Shown: positions 30,167 through 42,430, counted from the first letter of the stretch. The stretch: 64,000 bases of DNA from Salvelinus alpinus (GCF_045679555.1 NC_092087.1:23088925-23152924); one strand, 5' to 3'. Notes: generated by a model from the sequence alone, not told the origin. Numbers and translations are program-made.

Positions 30167-30842
30167 GTCACGCCTTCTCCCACTCAAAAGCGCCAGGCTC
30201 CCCAGCATTACTCACTCCTGCCACCATCAGTATGCCTTCCCCCGTCACAAGCATCAGCAATTATTGGACTCACCTTGACTCAATCACCTGGGTCATTACC
30301 TCCCCTTTATCTGTCTGTTCCCAAGCTCTGTTCCCTGCTTCAGGATTAAAGTTAGTTTGTCTTTGCATACATGGTTCTGACGCTGTCTCTGTCCTGTTTG
30401 ATGTCTGTTCCATATTAAATGTTCTACTCCCCGTACCTGCTTCTCTTCTCCAGCGTCAGTCCTACAAAATCCTGAAGCCATCATATGAAGCATCGGGGAG
30501 TGCTGGCTTTCCGGTTGGTGGTGACGTCGGGTCCGGGGGCCGCCGCTGATGGAACCAGGGGTGCCTAAGTCAGGTCGTCGGGCTTCCACGCCCTAGCTGG
30601 CTCGAGAGGTTTTCTTGTCCCGGTTGGCTCAACAGGCGCCCATCCCACGTCAGGCCTCAGCTGTTTCGACAGGCTCCCACGCCGGTTCCTGTCATACTTG
30701 TTCTTTCTCCCTTCATTAGTGCAGGGCATGGGTGAATACTCTAATCAATCTTCACGTTATCTCAAACACTTAATCTTTCCCTGGAGTAACTTTTCCTTTG
30801 CTGGGCATGGCAGTTTCTCTTCAGGTTTCTTACTCAATTAAC
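30167..30842. other. Gene-free spacer with LTR-like start
   Basis: TGTCACGCCTTCTCCCACTC at about 30167 looks like an LTR start and the following 300 bp is composition-similar to salmonid LTRs, but no matching end was found. The rest is unrecognised. Confidence 0.35.
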
Positions 30843-31429
30843 TTTCACTGGACGTGCTAATATTGTCCTCTGAAACCTCTCTGCTTGATTCACTCTCTTC
30901 TTGCTTATCTGCAGCTCCCTTATTGTTTCTATCATCATCATCATCATCTTTATTAGTCTTTTCCTCTGAAACTCTTCTAAGTTTAAGGTTATGCTCTGTT
31001 TGCTTATGTCTAGCTCGCTTTCTCCGATTATCAGTAATTGTCTCTGAAACTACACCACTAGGTCCACATTGTGATTGCTTAATAGCTGCAGCTATTATTT
31101 TCAGAGAATCAGTAGTGGGGCGCTAGAGTAGGTGGATATTTCAAGAGTTCCCGTTACCAAAAACTCCATAACTGGACTGAGCAGTATCATTTTGCATAAA
31201 TGGTAAACACTCAGAGGATGAATCAGCACTGGTGTTTTGATTCCTTCCACTAGTAGTCTTTGAGGCCTGACTGGTACCTTTGTTTCTCTAAGTGTAACTA
31301 GTCACAAGACCACGCACGTTATCATGCGGTATGGATACCCGTGTCAACCACACATTGTTTGGCGTTCCCAATCGCACTAAGTCACTAACCAAATTTCACA
31401 TTACACTCCTATCCGTTGGCTTACCCTTG
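30843..31429 (-). pseudogene. Decayed C-terminal tail of ogfr-like copy B
   Basis: Beyond the stop of copy B the minus strand keeps coding-like Ser/Thr/Asn-rich text, broken by stops. It ends in an open stretch (about 31125-30843) with a basic RRKRARHK cluster, a run of six Asp and a Glu/Ser-rich end before TAA. The basic cluster looks like a nuclear localisation signal. A good donor-like CAAGG/GTAAGC lies just past the stop, but the stop precedes it. This matches a lost OGFR-type tail; a separate terminal exon cannot be excluded. Confidence 0.45.
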
Positions 31430-34400
31430 TTAACATAGTGAGACAGACTGATGACTGGTAGTGTTGTCATCACTGTCATCTGAGTATATGCAATTCTGTA
31501 TCAGATCTGGTTTCAGATCAATTGGGTTCTTATTACGTGGGAATGTCCCTTCCCTAAATGTACTCTTGATCTTCTTAGGCACGACAAACTGATGTTTGAC
31601 CTCATAGAGCTTATAGGCATACTCAACTAATTCCTTGCGTTGTTGCTGAACAATGACAGCGGAAATGAAGTAGTTGAGCACAGTCTCATTCACATTGTAC
31701 AGGTTGCCTTTGACAAGAGTTTCCTCCAGGAAGAAGCGGACGAGTGGGGCCTGGTAGTGGGGGAACCCCAGAGTGCCCAGGCACTTCAGGATGCGGGTGA
31801 TGCGCAGGTTGTTGTGTGTATGTCTACCATAAACAAAACACAAGACCAACAAAAATACAAGGGTACTGTTAACCTCAGCACTGTTATTCACAGAAGGTTC
31901 ATTTTAAAACTGAAATTGTAGTATAAAAAAAAAAGTATTCATTTTTTTACCTTTATTTAACTAGGAAAGTCAGTTAAGAACAAATTCTTATTTACAATGA
32001 CGGCCTACCCCGGCCAAACCCGGACGACGCTGGGCCAATTGTGCGCCGCCCTATGGCCCTACTCCAAATCACGGCCGGATGTGATTCAGCCTGGATTCGA
32101 ACCTGGGACTGTAGTGACGCCTCTTGCACTGAGATGCAGTGCCTTAGACCGCTACAAGGATTAGAAAATAAGTTAAATGACCAAATATAGAACTTGCTAA
32201 CCTGTCCATGTTGTCAAATCTGTCGCGCCAGTTATTAGCACGTCGCACTTCCCCTGTTGTGTCATTTGACAGCTGGATGCCGTAGAAGTCCAGCATGAGT
32301 TTGTAGGACTTGACCAGCCTCTTCTTTGCAGTTTCATCTTCAAGAAAAGCCTGAGAAGGAAGCGGATTGTCAGTCAGGACAATAATGGACACAATATATT
32401 TTCATTCATTTCTATGCCGCCAGTCAATAGATATGACTTACAGTATGTAAATGTAGTATGTAGAGAATACTTTCTTTCCTCAAAGAAACTACTATATTTT
32501 TGGCTTATGCAACAAAGTACCTCAATTTCCTTCTTGGTGAGTTCTTTGGCTTGATAATTCATTCCTCGTTCTTGAAGAGGGAACAACCTAAATCAAATGT
32601 TTGTTTAATATATATATATTTTTTAAAGAAAATAATTGAATCATAAATTATTAAAAATGTATTAAAAGCCCATATAAATGTAAAGGAAACTGACCATTGG
32701 ATGTATGAGTGAACTCTTTCCAGTTTTGAATAATCCCCATACCAGTTATTGTGAAAGTCCTCAATGTAGATACCTTATCAGAGAAAAGGTTACAGTTACA
32801 AATGCCCATGTCTTGGGGTCTTGTCAAATCTACACAGCATTCAACAAACAGTATACAGTGCCTTCAGAAAGTATTCAGACCCCTTGACTTTTTCCACATC
32901 TTGGTAGGTTACAGACTTATTCTAGAATTGATTAAATAGTTTTATTCCCTCAATCTACACACAATACCCAATAATTACCAAAGCAAAAACAGGATTTTAT
33001 AAATGTATGCTAATATATACAATTAAAAAACTTAAATATTACATTTACATAAGTATTCAGACCCTTTACTCAGTACTTTGTTGAAGCACCTTTGGCAGCG
33101 ATTACAGCCAAGAGTCTTCTTGGGTATGACGCTACAAGCTTGGCACACCTGTATTTGAGGAGTTTCTCCCATTCTTCTCTACAGATCCTCTCAAGCTCTG
33201 TCAGGTTGGATGGGGATTGTTGCCGTACAGCTATTTTCAGTTCTCTCCAGAGATGTTTGATCGGGTTCAAGTCCGGACTCTGGCTGGCCACTCAACGACA
33301 TTCAGAGACTTGTCCCGAAGCCACTCCTGCATTGTCTTGGCTGTGTGCTTAGGGTCATTGTCCTGTTGGAAGGTAAACCTTCACCCCAGTCTGAGGTCCA
33401 GAGCGCTCTGGAGCAGGTTTTCATCTCTGTACTCTGATCCGTTCATCTTTCCCTCAATTCTGACTGACTAGTCTCCCAGTCCCTGCCGCTGAAAAACATC
33501 CCCACAGCCTGGTTTCCTCCAGAAGTGACGCTTGGCATTCAGGCCAGAGTTCAATCTTGGTTTCATCAGACCAAAGAATCTTGTTTCTCATGGTATGAGA
33601 GTCTTTATGTGACTTTTTGGCAAACTCAGGGCAGGCTGTCATGTGCCTTTTACTCAGTAGTGGTTTCCGTCTGGCCACTCTACCATAAAGGCCTGATTGG
33701 TGGAATGCTGAGGAGATGGTTGTCCTTCTTGAAGGTTCTCCCATCTCCACAGAGGAACTCTAGAGCTCTGTCAGAGTGACCATCGGGTTCTTGTTCACCT
33801 CGCTGACCAAGGCCCTTCTCCCTCAATTGCGCAGTTTGGCCGTGCGGCCAGCTCTAGGAAGAGTCTTGGTGGTTCCAAACTTCATCCATTTAAAAATGAT
33901 GGAGGGCACTGTGTTCTTGGGGACCTTCAATGCTGTAGACATTTTTTTGGTACCCTTCCACAGATCTGTACCTGTACAATCCTGTCTCGAAGCTATACGG
34001 ACAATTCCTTCAACCTCATGGCTTGGTTTTTGCTCTGACATGCACTGTCAACTGTGGGACCTTATTTAGACAGGTGTGTGCCTTTCCAAATCATGTCCAA
34101 TCATTTCAATTTACCACAGGTGACTCCAATCAAGTCGTAGAAACATCTCAAGGATGATCAATGGAAACAGGATGCACCTGACCTCAATTTCGAGTCTCAT
34201 AGCAAAGGGTCTGAATACTTATGTAAATAAGGTATTTCTGTTTTGCTTTGTCATTATGGGGTACTGTGTATATATTTCAGAGGATTTATATTTATTTAAC
34301 CCATTTTAGAATATGGCTGTAACCTAACAAAATGTGGAAAAAGTCAAGGGGTCTGACACTGTAGATTACCATCAGGGGAGGAGGCCCTCTGTCCAAGGTA

Positions 34401-36110
34401 GAACTGTAAATTAGGCATACGCCTATCATCCTGAAAAGAAGATGCAATGCAAATTCAGAATAGGGAAATTAGTTAGATGCCTGAATTTCAACAGTACAGG
34501 ATTCATATCAGAGATTTTGTGACGAGAATGAGGACTTTGCATATCCCTTGCTGCATTTCTGAAACTGTTAAACCTGTATGACTGAAAACACATTTTCTGA
34601 ACTCACTCCATGAGTTGAGAAAATGGCAGATACTGGAAACACCTGACCTGAACAATACTGATAGGCCCACGAGTCTGAGCTCAATATGTAAAGGGAACTG
34701 TTTGGAAGGGAACTGTTTCACTAGCTTCATAGGCTGGATACCATTCTACCACTGACATACACCTACTCTAGCAAACTTTAGGAGCCATATCCATTAATAC
34801 CCTACATTTATATGAAGGTATGAAAGATAGGCAGGAATACTGATTATAGCCTATCAACTCAATACAACATGTGACATCCAATGATGCCGTACAAATGCAA
34901 CATTTACTAAATGGCATCTAATAATAGTTAAATATTGATGAATGTCCCTCAATAAACCTGTTTATAAACATAGTAGTATATAAGAAATGAGAACATACTT
35001 ACTCGTTGCCTTGTTGACTGAATGGTGTACTGAGTAAATACAAAAAAGGAAAATTCTTAATGGGGCCATCAGCAGTAGAAACAACAGCAAAGCGTTCTCC
35101 CCACCCTGTTTCGGTAAAAAGCTGAGGGATGGGGAGGGAGAAATGTAACCACTTTCAAATTCACAGACAGAGCTATGGATGAGCTGACCATCCATTATAT
35201 CAACATTCCAGTTTTAACCATGTGTGTTTACATTTACTTTTTTTTTATACAAACATTGGAGTAAAACAAGCTTATATTTTGAGGTTCTGGTGGGGTACGA
35301 CAGTTGAACTAAGTTCACAAATCATTTATAAGTTATATTCTTCAATAATCAATGGGTACATATCATTAATTTATAAGTACAAATATGAATGTAGCAACTG
35401 CAATTAGCCCCTTTAAGCAATGTGAAGTGGTGCAAAATGATATAACAATGCTCCACAGACTTGGGTCTATGAGAGGGAACAAGAGGTGGGGCCTTGGATC
35501 AAGCATTTCATATAGGCCTAATTCAATAAACACACACAGATCTTCAACATCACAGAAAACCAATGATCCTAAACTCCAATCTACAACCTAATTAGCCTAC
35601 TCATCATGTCATTATGGTTATATACATTTAACAAATATTTCAAATGTAAATGTTTCTTTGGAATATTACATTTATTTAATCCCAGCTGTATTTTATGGTG
35701 GAACCTAGGCCTACTGTATCATCATCATTCTCTGAAACTCTACAAACTCATCAGCTGAGACCACATGCACCAACGTATCGTCAGGGCCAAGAGACCTGAA
35801 TACTTACATTGTTGGTTCTCTTACGACTTGTTTCTTCACTTGTTGAGTCGTACTCGCAGTAGTACTCGTTGGTGTCCTGGATGAGTCCTGGATGATCAGG
35901 AGGACAATTTTGGATGATCAATCTCCAAGCATGTATGGGGAGTATAATTAAACGCCAGAAGGCGCGTTTAAGCAGAGTAGAGCAATAGCATCCGTTTAGC
36001 CATAACCAAAACCGTTCAACCCTGGGACACATCCTACATTTTCGTCTCAGCTCAGCAAACAATTTGACTATCGCTGGCAGGGCTCTCCCTGTTTGAATAG
36101 CCATAGACAT
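31430..36110 (-). CDS. ogfr-like: Opioid growth factor receptor-like protein, copy B (7 exons)
   Basis: Minus-strand paralog of copy A: exons 36110-35808, 35029-35003, 34430-34370, 32773-32695, 32587-32521, 32350-32202 and 31823-31430, total 360 codons with stop, all in frame. Exons 4, 5 and 6 have exactly the lengths of copy A (79, 67, 149 bp); exon 3 is 6 bp longer (two extra Arg codons). Exon 1 ends in the acidic CEYDSTSEE motif at a strong donor (GTAAGT) and lacks the 11-residue repeats. The OGFr domain motifs PNLQFY, IYIEDFHNNW, YIQWLFPLQERG, LMLDFYGIQL and HNNLRITRILKCLG are intact. After the domain an acidic Ser-rich segment (YSDDSDDNTTS) leads to TAA at 31432-31430. Several ATGs open the exon 1 frame; the first (36110-36108) was taken, and a start about 21 residues further in is also possible. 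Ligand binding and location are family inference. Confidence 0.87.
31942..32155 (-). mobile_element. tRNA-derived SINE in ogfr-like copy B intron
   Basis: Reverse orientation. Head on the minus strand starts near GTAGCGGTCTAAGGCACTGC, contains the B-box-like GGTTCGAATCC, a GC-rich body and an A/T tail. The head resembles a tRNA-Leu-derived salmonid SINE (SlmI-like, from memory). Copy A lacks it: its intron is 148 bp versus 378 bp here. Confidence 0.78.
32856..34361 (-). mobile_element. Tc1-like transposon 4 (1,506 bp) next to a splice donor
   Basis: Starts CAGTGCCTTCAGAAAGTATT, right end shortened to TCTGACACTG, with TA on both sides (32854-32855, 34362-34363). Its end lies 8 bases from exon 3 of ogfr-like copy B, just past the GTAATC donor. 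Copy A keeps the empty site (intron 16996-17071). Confidence 0.9.
33070..34041 (-). pseudogene. Tc1 transposase (Tc1-4), catalytic Glu changed to Lys
   Basis: Opens with SEQKPSHEVEGIVR at 34041, HTH part VPKNTVPSIIFKWMKFGTT, then frame breaks. WSDETKIEL occurs in the 33750-33454 frame. The last segment SPDLNPIKHLWRELKIAV has Lys where the third catalytic Glu belongs, and ends GASTKY at 33070. Inactive. Confidence 0.86.
34431..35002 (-). other. Intron 2 of ogfr-like copy B
   Basis: Gene-free; 34520-34720 aligns with copy A 19640-19830. No transposon recognised. Confidence 0.65.
35030..35807 (-). other. Intron 1 of ogfr-like copy B
   Basis: Gene-free, 778 bp, no element recognised. Confidence 0.65.
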
Positions 36111-36392
36111 AGAATGGATTATATTCTATGGGAATAGCCCTAGCCAGGCGCACACCATGCCTTAATAAGAGAATATGCTATTAAAAAAGCTATTCAAAAC
36201 GTTCCAAATGTTAACAGTCGTTAAGATGAATGAAATCAAGACGAGTTGAGCATGCCACCACGATATCCTGCACTCGGAGAATATCTGTACACTTTCAGTT
36301 TCGTTTTTTACATAGTGTCATGTGTGCCACCAGCTTTTAAAACACGTCATATAAACACCAGCCAATCCAGCACACTGAGTTATTCAGCAGGC
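36111..36392 (-). promoter_or_regulatory. 5' flank of ogfr-like copy B
   Basis: About 36170-36392 aligns with flank A (21360-21545) and flank C, including the CACCAGCCAATCCAG motif. Cut by the solo LTR at 36393. Promoter role is inferred from position only. Confidence 0.4.
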
Positions 36393-36864
36393 TGTAACGA
36401 CAGTCATATTCGTTCTCCTCCTCAGACGAGGAGGAGCATGGGTCGGACCAACACGCAGCGAGGTATGTAGACATAAATGATATTTATTTAAAGACGAAGA
36501 CGAACACGAAAAACACTTGGAAAATTACAAAATAACAAAACGACGTAGACAGACCTGAACATGGAACTTACATAACTACACGAACAGGAACAGACTACAT
36601 CAAACGAACGAACAACCGAAACAGTCCCGTGTGGTGCGCAGACACAGACACGGAAGACAATCACCCACAAACAAACAGTGAGAACAGCCTACCTTAAATA
36701 TGGTTCTCAATCAGAGGAACGTCAAACACCTGCCTCTAATTGAGACCCATATCAGGCACATTAAACCCAACATAGAAACACATAACATAGAAATGCCCAC
36801 CCACACTCACGCCCTGACCGACTAACACATACAAAACAACAGAAAACAGGTCAGGAACGTGACA
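36393..36864 (-). mobile_element. Solo LTR, 472 bp
   Basis: On the minus strand it runs TGTCACGTTCCTGACC to ATGACTGTCGTTACA. Flanks CAGGC and CAGGT form a 5-bp target duplication with one mismatch. A 240-bp plus-strand relative lies at 50830-51066. Confidence 0.78.
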
Positions 36865-37249
36865 CAGGTATTGGAGAGAGTAGGCTGAAGTGACCATAAT
36901 CGAAATAATAATTTATTTGGGATTGTTTTGTTTTTTCCTCATTAATCCTATGAGCACTTGTGGGCTCTAATGGTTGACAATAGGTCAATAACTGTAGGAT
37001 AGAGTGACTTTATGCACCCGCTATGGGCCTATGACCTCTTGCTCTCTACTGTGTGTCATTTATAAAATATAAAATTACAATTAGAATTTCAGTCTGTCCA
37101 CAAATTCACTCACACACGATTAGCAAATTTCTTAAACCAATATGAACTGGAGATTACATGAAGCTCTATGCCAAAATAACATTGATTGCAATGAAAACAC
37201 TGAAACAGAATTAATTCTGTAAAATGTGGATACATACCATCAGAGATTG
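36865..37249. other. Gene-free spacer
   Basis: No gene or element recognised between the solo LTR and the hAT-type element; would be 3' of the caspase fragment on its strand. Confidence 0.6.
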
Positions 37250-37257
37250 GCCCACCC

Positions 37258-40200
37258 CAGTGGCGATTTTAGCATGTAAATCTTGGCAGGGCAAAAAATA
37301 AATAAATGTGGGATGCATGCCAGCAAATCCACAACACAACACTAGACAATACATTACTTGCACTATAACGGTGACAAACAGTGCCCACAAACTGTTAGGG
37401 CCTACATAAAGCTGTCTGGCAGCAAAACAGTTCATTCAGCCTCATTTACTGCCTTTAAAAAAAACATAGCTGATATGGCTGACTTGAGGTTTCTACTGAC
37501 ATTTGAGATGTACAACTATGGCATAAGTGGACAGCAAGCGGATAAGAGGCAATCCGTAATTTCAATTATGACATCAATGAGCGAGCTAGGATGGATGTAG
37601 TCAATATAACTTTTTGTTCAGCACTTTTGACATCGACAGAATTCAAAACATGGGCCGTTCTTACAGTGTTCTCCCTGTACACCAAGTCAGAACTGTAGGA
37701 TAAATAAAGGGGCCATATAAACAGACAATGAAAGCTCTTACAATATTCGATGATTACATTTATCAAAAACAGGTTATACTGTAGGCTACATGTGCACCAC
37801 CAAATCAGAACAGTAGGCGAAATTAATTGGTGAAAATATACCAAATTAATAGGGTGAGGCACATGGGCTACTAACAGCTTACTACACAACATACACCTAG
37901 TATTACTTTCTAAGCTGCATTCTACATATCTTCCTGGCATATTACATCATTTATGCAATAGCATATAAGATAGACATTTTTGGACTCACCTTGTTGTGCT
38001 GTGCTCACTTGAACAGGAAGGTGGCGCAGCAGTCCTTCGTGGGCAAATGATGTCATCAAACTTTGTCATCACTGTGTTAACTAACCTCCAGACGAGCTTC
38101 AATGCCATACAACTCTTCTTCTGTGGCCTCCAACTGCTCTTAAATGCAAGTAAAACTAAATGCATGCTATTCAATTGATCACTGCCCGCACCTGCCGGCC
38201 CGTCCAGCATCACTACTCTGGACGGCTCTGACTTAGAATACGTGGACAACTACAAATACCTAGGTGTCTGGCTAGACTGTAAACTCTCCTTCCAGACTCA
38301 CATTAAGCATCTCCAATCCAAAATTAAATCTAGAATCGGCTTCCTATATCGCAACAAAGCATCCTTCCCTCATACTGCCAAACATACCCTCGTAAAACTG
38401 ACCATCCTACCGATCCTCGACTTTGGCGATGTCATCTAAAGAAATGCCTCCAACACTCTACTCAACAAACTGGATGTAGTCTATCACAGTGCCATCCGTT
38501 TTGTCACCAAAGCCCCATACACTACCCACCACTGCGACCTGTACACTCTCGTTGGTTGGCCCTCGCTTCATACTCGTCGCCAAACCCACTGGCTACAGGT
38601 TATCTACAAGTCTCTGCTAAATAAAGCCCCACCTTATCTCAGCTCACTGGTCACCATAGCAGCACCCACTCGTAGCACACGCTCCAGCAAGTATATCTTA
38701 CTGGTCACCCCCAAAGCCAATTCCTCCTTTGGTCGCCTTTCCTTCCAGTTCTCTGCTGCCAATGACTGGAACGAACTGCAAAAATCACTGAAGCTGGAGG
38801 GTCATATCTCCCTCACTAGTTTTAAGCACCAGCTGTCAGAGCAGCTCACAGATCACTGCACCTGTACATAGCCCAACTGTAAACAGCCCATCTATCTACC
38901 TCATCCCCTTACTGTATTTATGTTATCTATCTTGCTCCTTGGCACCCCAGTATCTCTACTTGCATATTCATCTTCTGCGCATCTACCATTCCGGTGTTTA
39001 ATTGCTATATTGTAATTACTTCGCCTCCATGGCCTATTTATTGCCTTATCTCCCTTATCTCACCTCATTTGCACACACTGTATATAGACTTTTGGTTTTC
39101 TTTTTTTCTACTGTATTATTGACTGTATGTTTTGTTTATTCCATGTGTAACTCTGTGTTGTTGTATGTGTCGAATTGCTATGCTTTATCTTGGCCAGGTC
39201 GCAGTTGCAAATGAGAACTTGTTCTCAACTAGCCTACCTGGTTTAATAAAGGTGAAATAATTTTTCTATAAAAATCAAAGTCTGGAATTCTCTGGATTTA
39301 TGGTGCTTTCAAGACAACTGAAAACTCTGTTAAAAAAGGTTGATTCATGTAGACGGCAGTGATCTTCAGTTCGTAGCTCTAGAAAGAGGCCCGAGTTCCG
39401 GATTTACAATTCCGAGTTGAATGAAAGTTCAAAACTTATTTTCCCAGTCGTAGCTCGTTTTTCCTGAGTTCCCAGTTGTCTTGAACTCACTAAAGTCAGA
39501 TTTTGCAGTTCAGTGTTAACAGTTGTTTTGAACGCGGCACAAATCATGCTTCATTGACAGCATGGCCAATGTTGAATGTTTATAATTGTAACTTCTTATG
39601 GCTGGGGGCAGTATTGAGTAGCTTGGATGAATAAGGTGCCCAGAGGTGCCCAGAGTAAACTGCCTGCTACTCAGTCCCAGAAGCTAAGATATGCATATTA
39701 TTAGTGTATTTGGATATAAAACACTCGGACGTTTCTAAAACTGTTTGAATGATGTCTGTGAGTATAACAGAACTCATATGGCAGGCAAAAACCTGAGAAA
39801 AAATCCAACCAGGAAGTGGGAAATCTGAGGTTTGTAGGTTTTCAACTCATTGCCTATCGAAGATACAGTGGGATATTGGTCATATTGCTTCCACTAGATG
39901 TCAACAGTCTTTAGAACCTTGTTTGATGCTTCTACTGTGAAGTGGGGGCGAATGAGAGGGGATTGAGTCAGAGGTCTGGCAGAGAGCCACGAGCTGACCA
40001 TGCGCATTCACGTGAGAGTTAGCTTGAGTTCCATTGCATTTCTACAGACAAAGGAATTCTCCGGTTGGAACATTATTGAAGATTTATGATAAAAACATCC
40101 TAAAGATTGATTCTATACATCGTTTGACATGTTTCTACGGACTGTAACGGAACTTTTTTTACTTTTCGTCTGCTCGTCTGCTCGCGCATCATGAATTTGG

Positions 40201-40943
40201 ATTTGTGAACTCAAGGCGCGAACAAAAAGGAGGTATTTGGACATAAATTATGAACTTTATCGAACAAATCAAACATTTATTGTGGAACTGGGATTCCTGG
40301 GAGTGCATTCTGATGAAGATCATCAAAGGTAAGTGAATATTTATAATGCTATTTCTGACTTCTGTTGACTACACAACATGGCGGATATCTGTTTGGCTTG
40401 TTTTGGTCTCTGAGCACTGTACTCAGATTATTGCATGGTGTGCTTTTTCGGTAAAACTTTTTTGTAATCTGACACAGCGGTTGCATTAAGGAGAAGTTTA
40501 TCTAAAGTTCCATGTATAACACTTGTATTTTCATCAACATTTATGATGAGTATTTCTGTAAATTGATGTGGCTCTCTGCAAAATCACTGGATGTTTTTGG
40601 AACTACTGAACATAACGCGTCAATGTATACTGAGATTTTTGGATATAAATATGAACTTTATTGAACAAAACATACATGTATTGTGTAACATGACGTCCTA
40701 TGAGTGTCATCTGATGAAGATCATCAAAGGTTAGTGATTCATTTTATCTCTATTTCTGCTTTTTGTGAGTCCTCTCTTTGGCTGGCAAAATGGCTGTGTT
40801 TTTCTGTGACTTGGCGCTGACCAAACTGATATGTGATATGTATTAATGCCAAAATAACATGCAAACAGTCAAGCCCCCCCAAAAATGTGGGGCTAAAAAC
40901 AGGTGGGGCTCAAAAACTTGCCCTGAATGATTGGTCACCACTG
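37258..40943. mobile_element. hAT-type element, 3.7 kb, 8-bp target duplication
   Basis: Starts CAGTGGCGATTTTAGCATG and ends TTGGTCACCACTG; both sides carry GCCCACCC (37250-37257, 40944-40951). No transposase recognised. A LINE 3' end (38082-39262) is nested inside, and much of the rest (39590-40880) is AT-rich with a roughly 120-bp motif present twice, about 400 bp apart (near 40245 and 40645). Confidence 0.8.
38082..39262 (+). mobile_element. LINE 3' end nested in the hAT-type element
   Basis: Plus strand RT C-terminal part (YLGVWLDCKLSFQTHIKHL, KLTILPILDFGDVI then a stop) and 3' UTR ending CCTGGTTTAATAAAGGTGAA. Near-identical text occurs at 49840-50830. Confidence 0.82.
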
Positions 40944-41059
40944 GCCCACCCACAAAAACAACAACTTTGAAACAAATGCATCCAATGACATTTTCTCAGC
41001 AGGTTCCCTTAGAATGTCTGCTTAGAGTGTTTTACAGAGGGTGGAATCAAACTCAGACT

Positions 41060-41582
41060 GTTTGAGGCTGTCAAATACTTTTTTTTCTGACCTCACCATT
41101 CACAAGTGACAACACTGACTGGATGTCCTTCTCACTGCATAGAAAAACAAAATATACATCACAACACTGCACACAGGTAAAATACCTGACACCACTCTCC
41201 CCTTCGGTCAACAGCTCCTCCCCTTTCACCTAGCCCCTTTCTTCCCCAGCTGTTTGCATAGTGGATGTAGATAGTACCTTCCCAAGTGTGCCTGAATGAC
41301 CTGCAATCGTCGACTGTTGCCATGCCGACCAGGAAATCAGCTTCCGAGAGGATGGAGTCAATGTTGCCACCGTCTGCTTCGTAACGCCCCTCTCCCTGCA
41401 CCTCCCTCTTTACTGAGGAGTTAATTACTGGCTCTACCTGGTAGCTGGTCCCTTGGCAGGCCTGGATGAAGAACTGTTTGGGTTTTACTGCCAGAGCTGG
41501 GCATTGCTCTCTAAAGAAGGGGTGTTTGAGGGAGCAGATGGGCACCCGTACCCCATCTGTCCCAAACACACACCCCTTCCCC
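41060..41582 (-). pseudogene. Caspase-8/10-type fragment, last two exons, frameshifted
   Basis: Minus strand. An acceptor (TATCCCACAG) at 41583 opens an exon encoding GKGCVFGTDG, then KPKQFFIQACQG with the catalytic-cysteine pentapeptide QACQG, an interdomain linker, and SEADFLVGMATVDD...SFRHTWEG, the start of the small subunit. The exon up to a donor AG/GTGAAA at about 41233 only matches caspase sequence (LCKQLGKKGA) if the frame changes near 41258, which points to a small deletion. A following exon from acceptor TTCTATGCAG (exon start 41136) encodes EKDIQSVLSLVNGEV in the phase expected, then shifts again at a run of A. The catalytic-His exon (SHG motif) and prodomain were not found upstream. 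Initiator caspases of this type act in death-receptor apoptosis; this copy looks non-functional, though assembly errors are possible. Confidence 0.7.
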
Positions 41583-42430
41583 CTGTGGGATAAAAGACAC
41601 CACTTGGAACAAGATAGAGGAATAGATATTGACTGAATTCTAAATTGTGTGTCTAAACCAATTTCTATTACCAGTATGGTAGGGTTACAAGAGCTCCATC
41701 ATGTCATTTTCACCATATTGATTACACATCTTGTTCTTTCAAATCCACAATTGTGTCTACAGTAGAGCAGGGTTAGGCAAACCCAGTTCTCAGAGAGTAC
41801 AGTGTGCTAGTTCTCTTCTACTTTTGGCACTAAACTTAAAGTCTAAGCCCTAGGGATTAAACATTTGGGGAAAAAAAGACTGAAAAAAAAACGACTTTAT
41901 ATTGGAGTTGTGCCTGTTGTCATAGAGATAAATAGAGGACTCATCATGGAAACCAGTTTTATTGCCATTGAGTGCTTCCACCAGGGTTGGGTTAAATTTC
42001 ATTTAAATTCCATTCAATTTAGGAAGTACACTAAAATTCAAATTATCCTCAATGCTTTTTAATTAGGAACAATTTAGATTTGAATTGGATTCACTTTTTG
42101 AATTGACTGGAATTTAAATAGAATTGACGTCAATCCTGGCTTCAAGCATTTATAGTTGTCAACTGGGCGGGGATTCCTATGAGTTACACCCAATCATCCA
42201 ATGAAGAAGAAGAAAGTGTTCTACTTTAAAATGGAGATAGCCTCAACGGCGCTGCCAATGCTGTCACAGACACTGTAACGCACAGATACAAAGATGAGTC
42301 CTCTATCTCTATGGCCTGTTGTTCACACGGGTATCCTCCTTCTCATTGGCTAGAATGGGCCAACCTGATCTCACCTCCTAACACCCAACTAAAACATGTG
42401 CAACATGAAAATGGTCCTTTTTACATTATT
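41583..42430. other. Gene-free region with nested MITEs
   Basis: Outer inverted pair: CATAGAGATAAATAGAGGAC near 41920 against GTCCTCTATCTCTATGG near 42297. Inside it, 41976-42138 is a diverged copy of the palindromic MITE seen at 29921-30086 (CAGGGTTGGGTTAAATT ... AATTGACGTCAATCCTG). No caspase exon found here. Confidence 0.55.
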
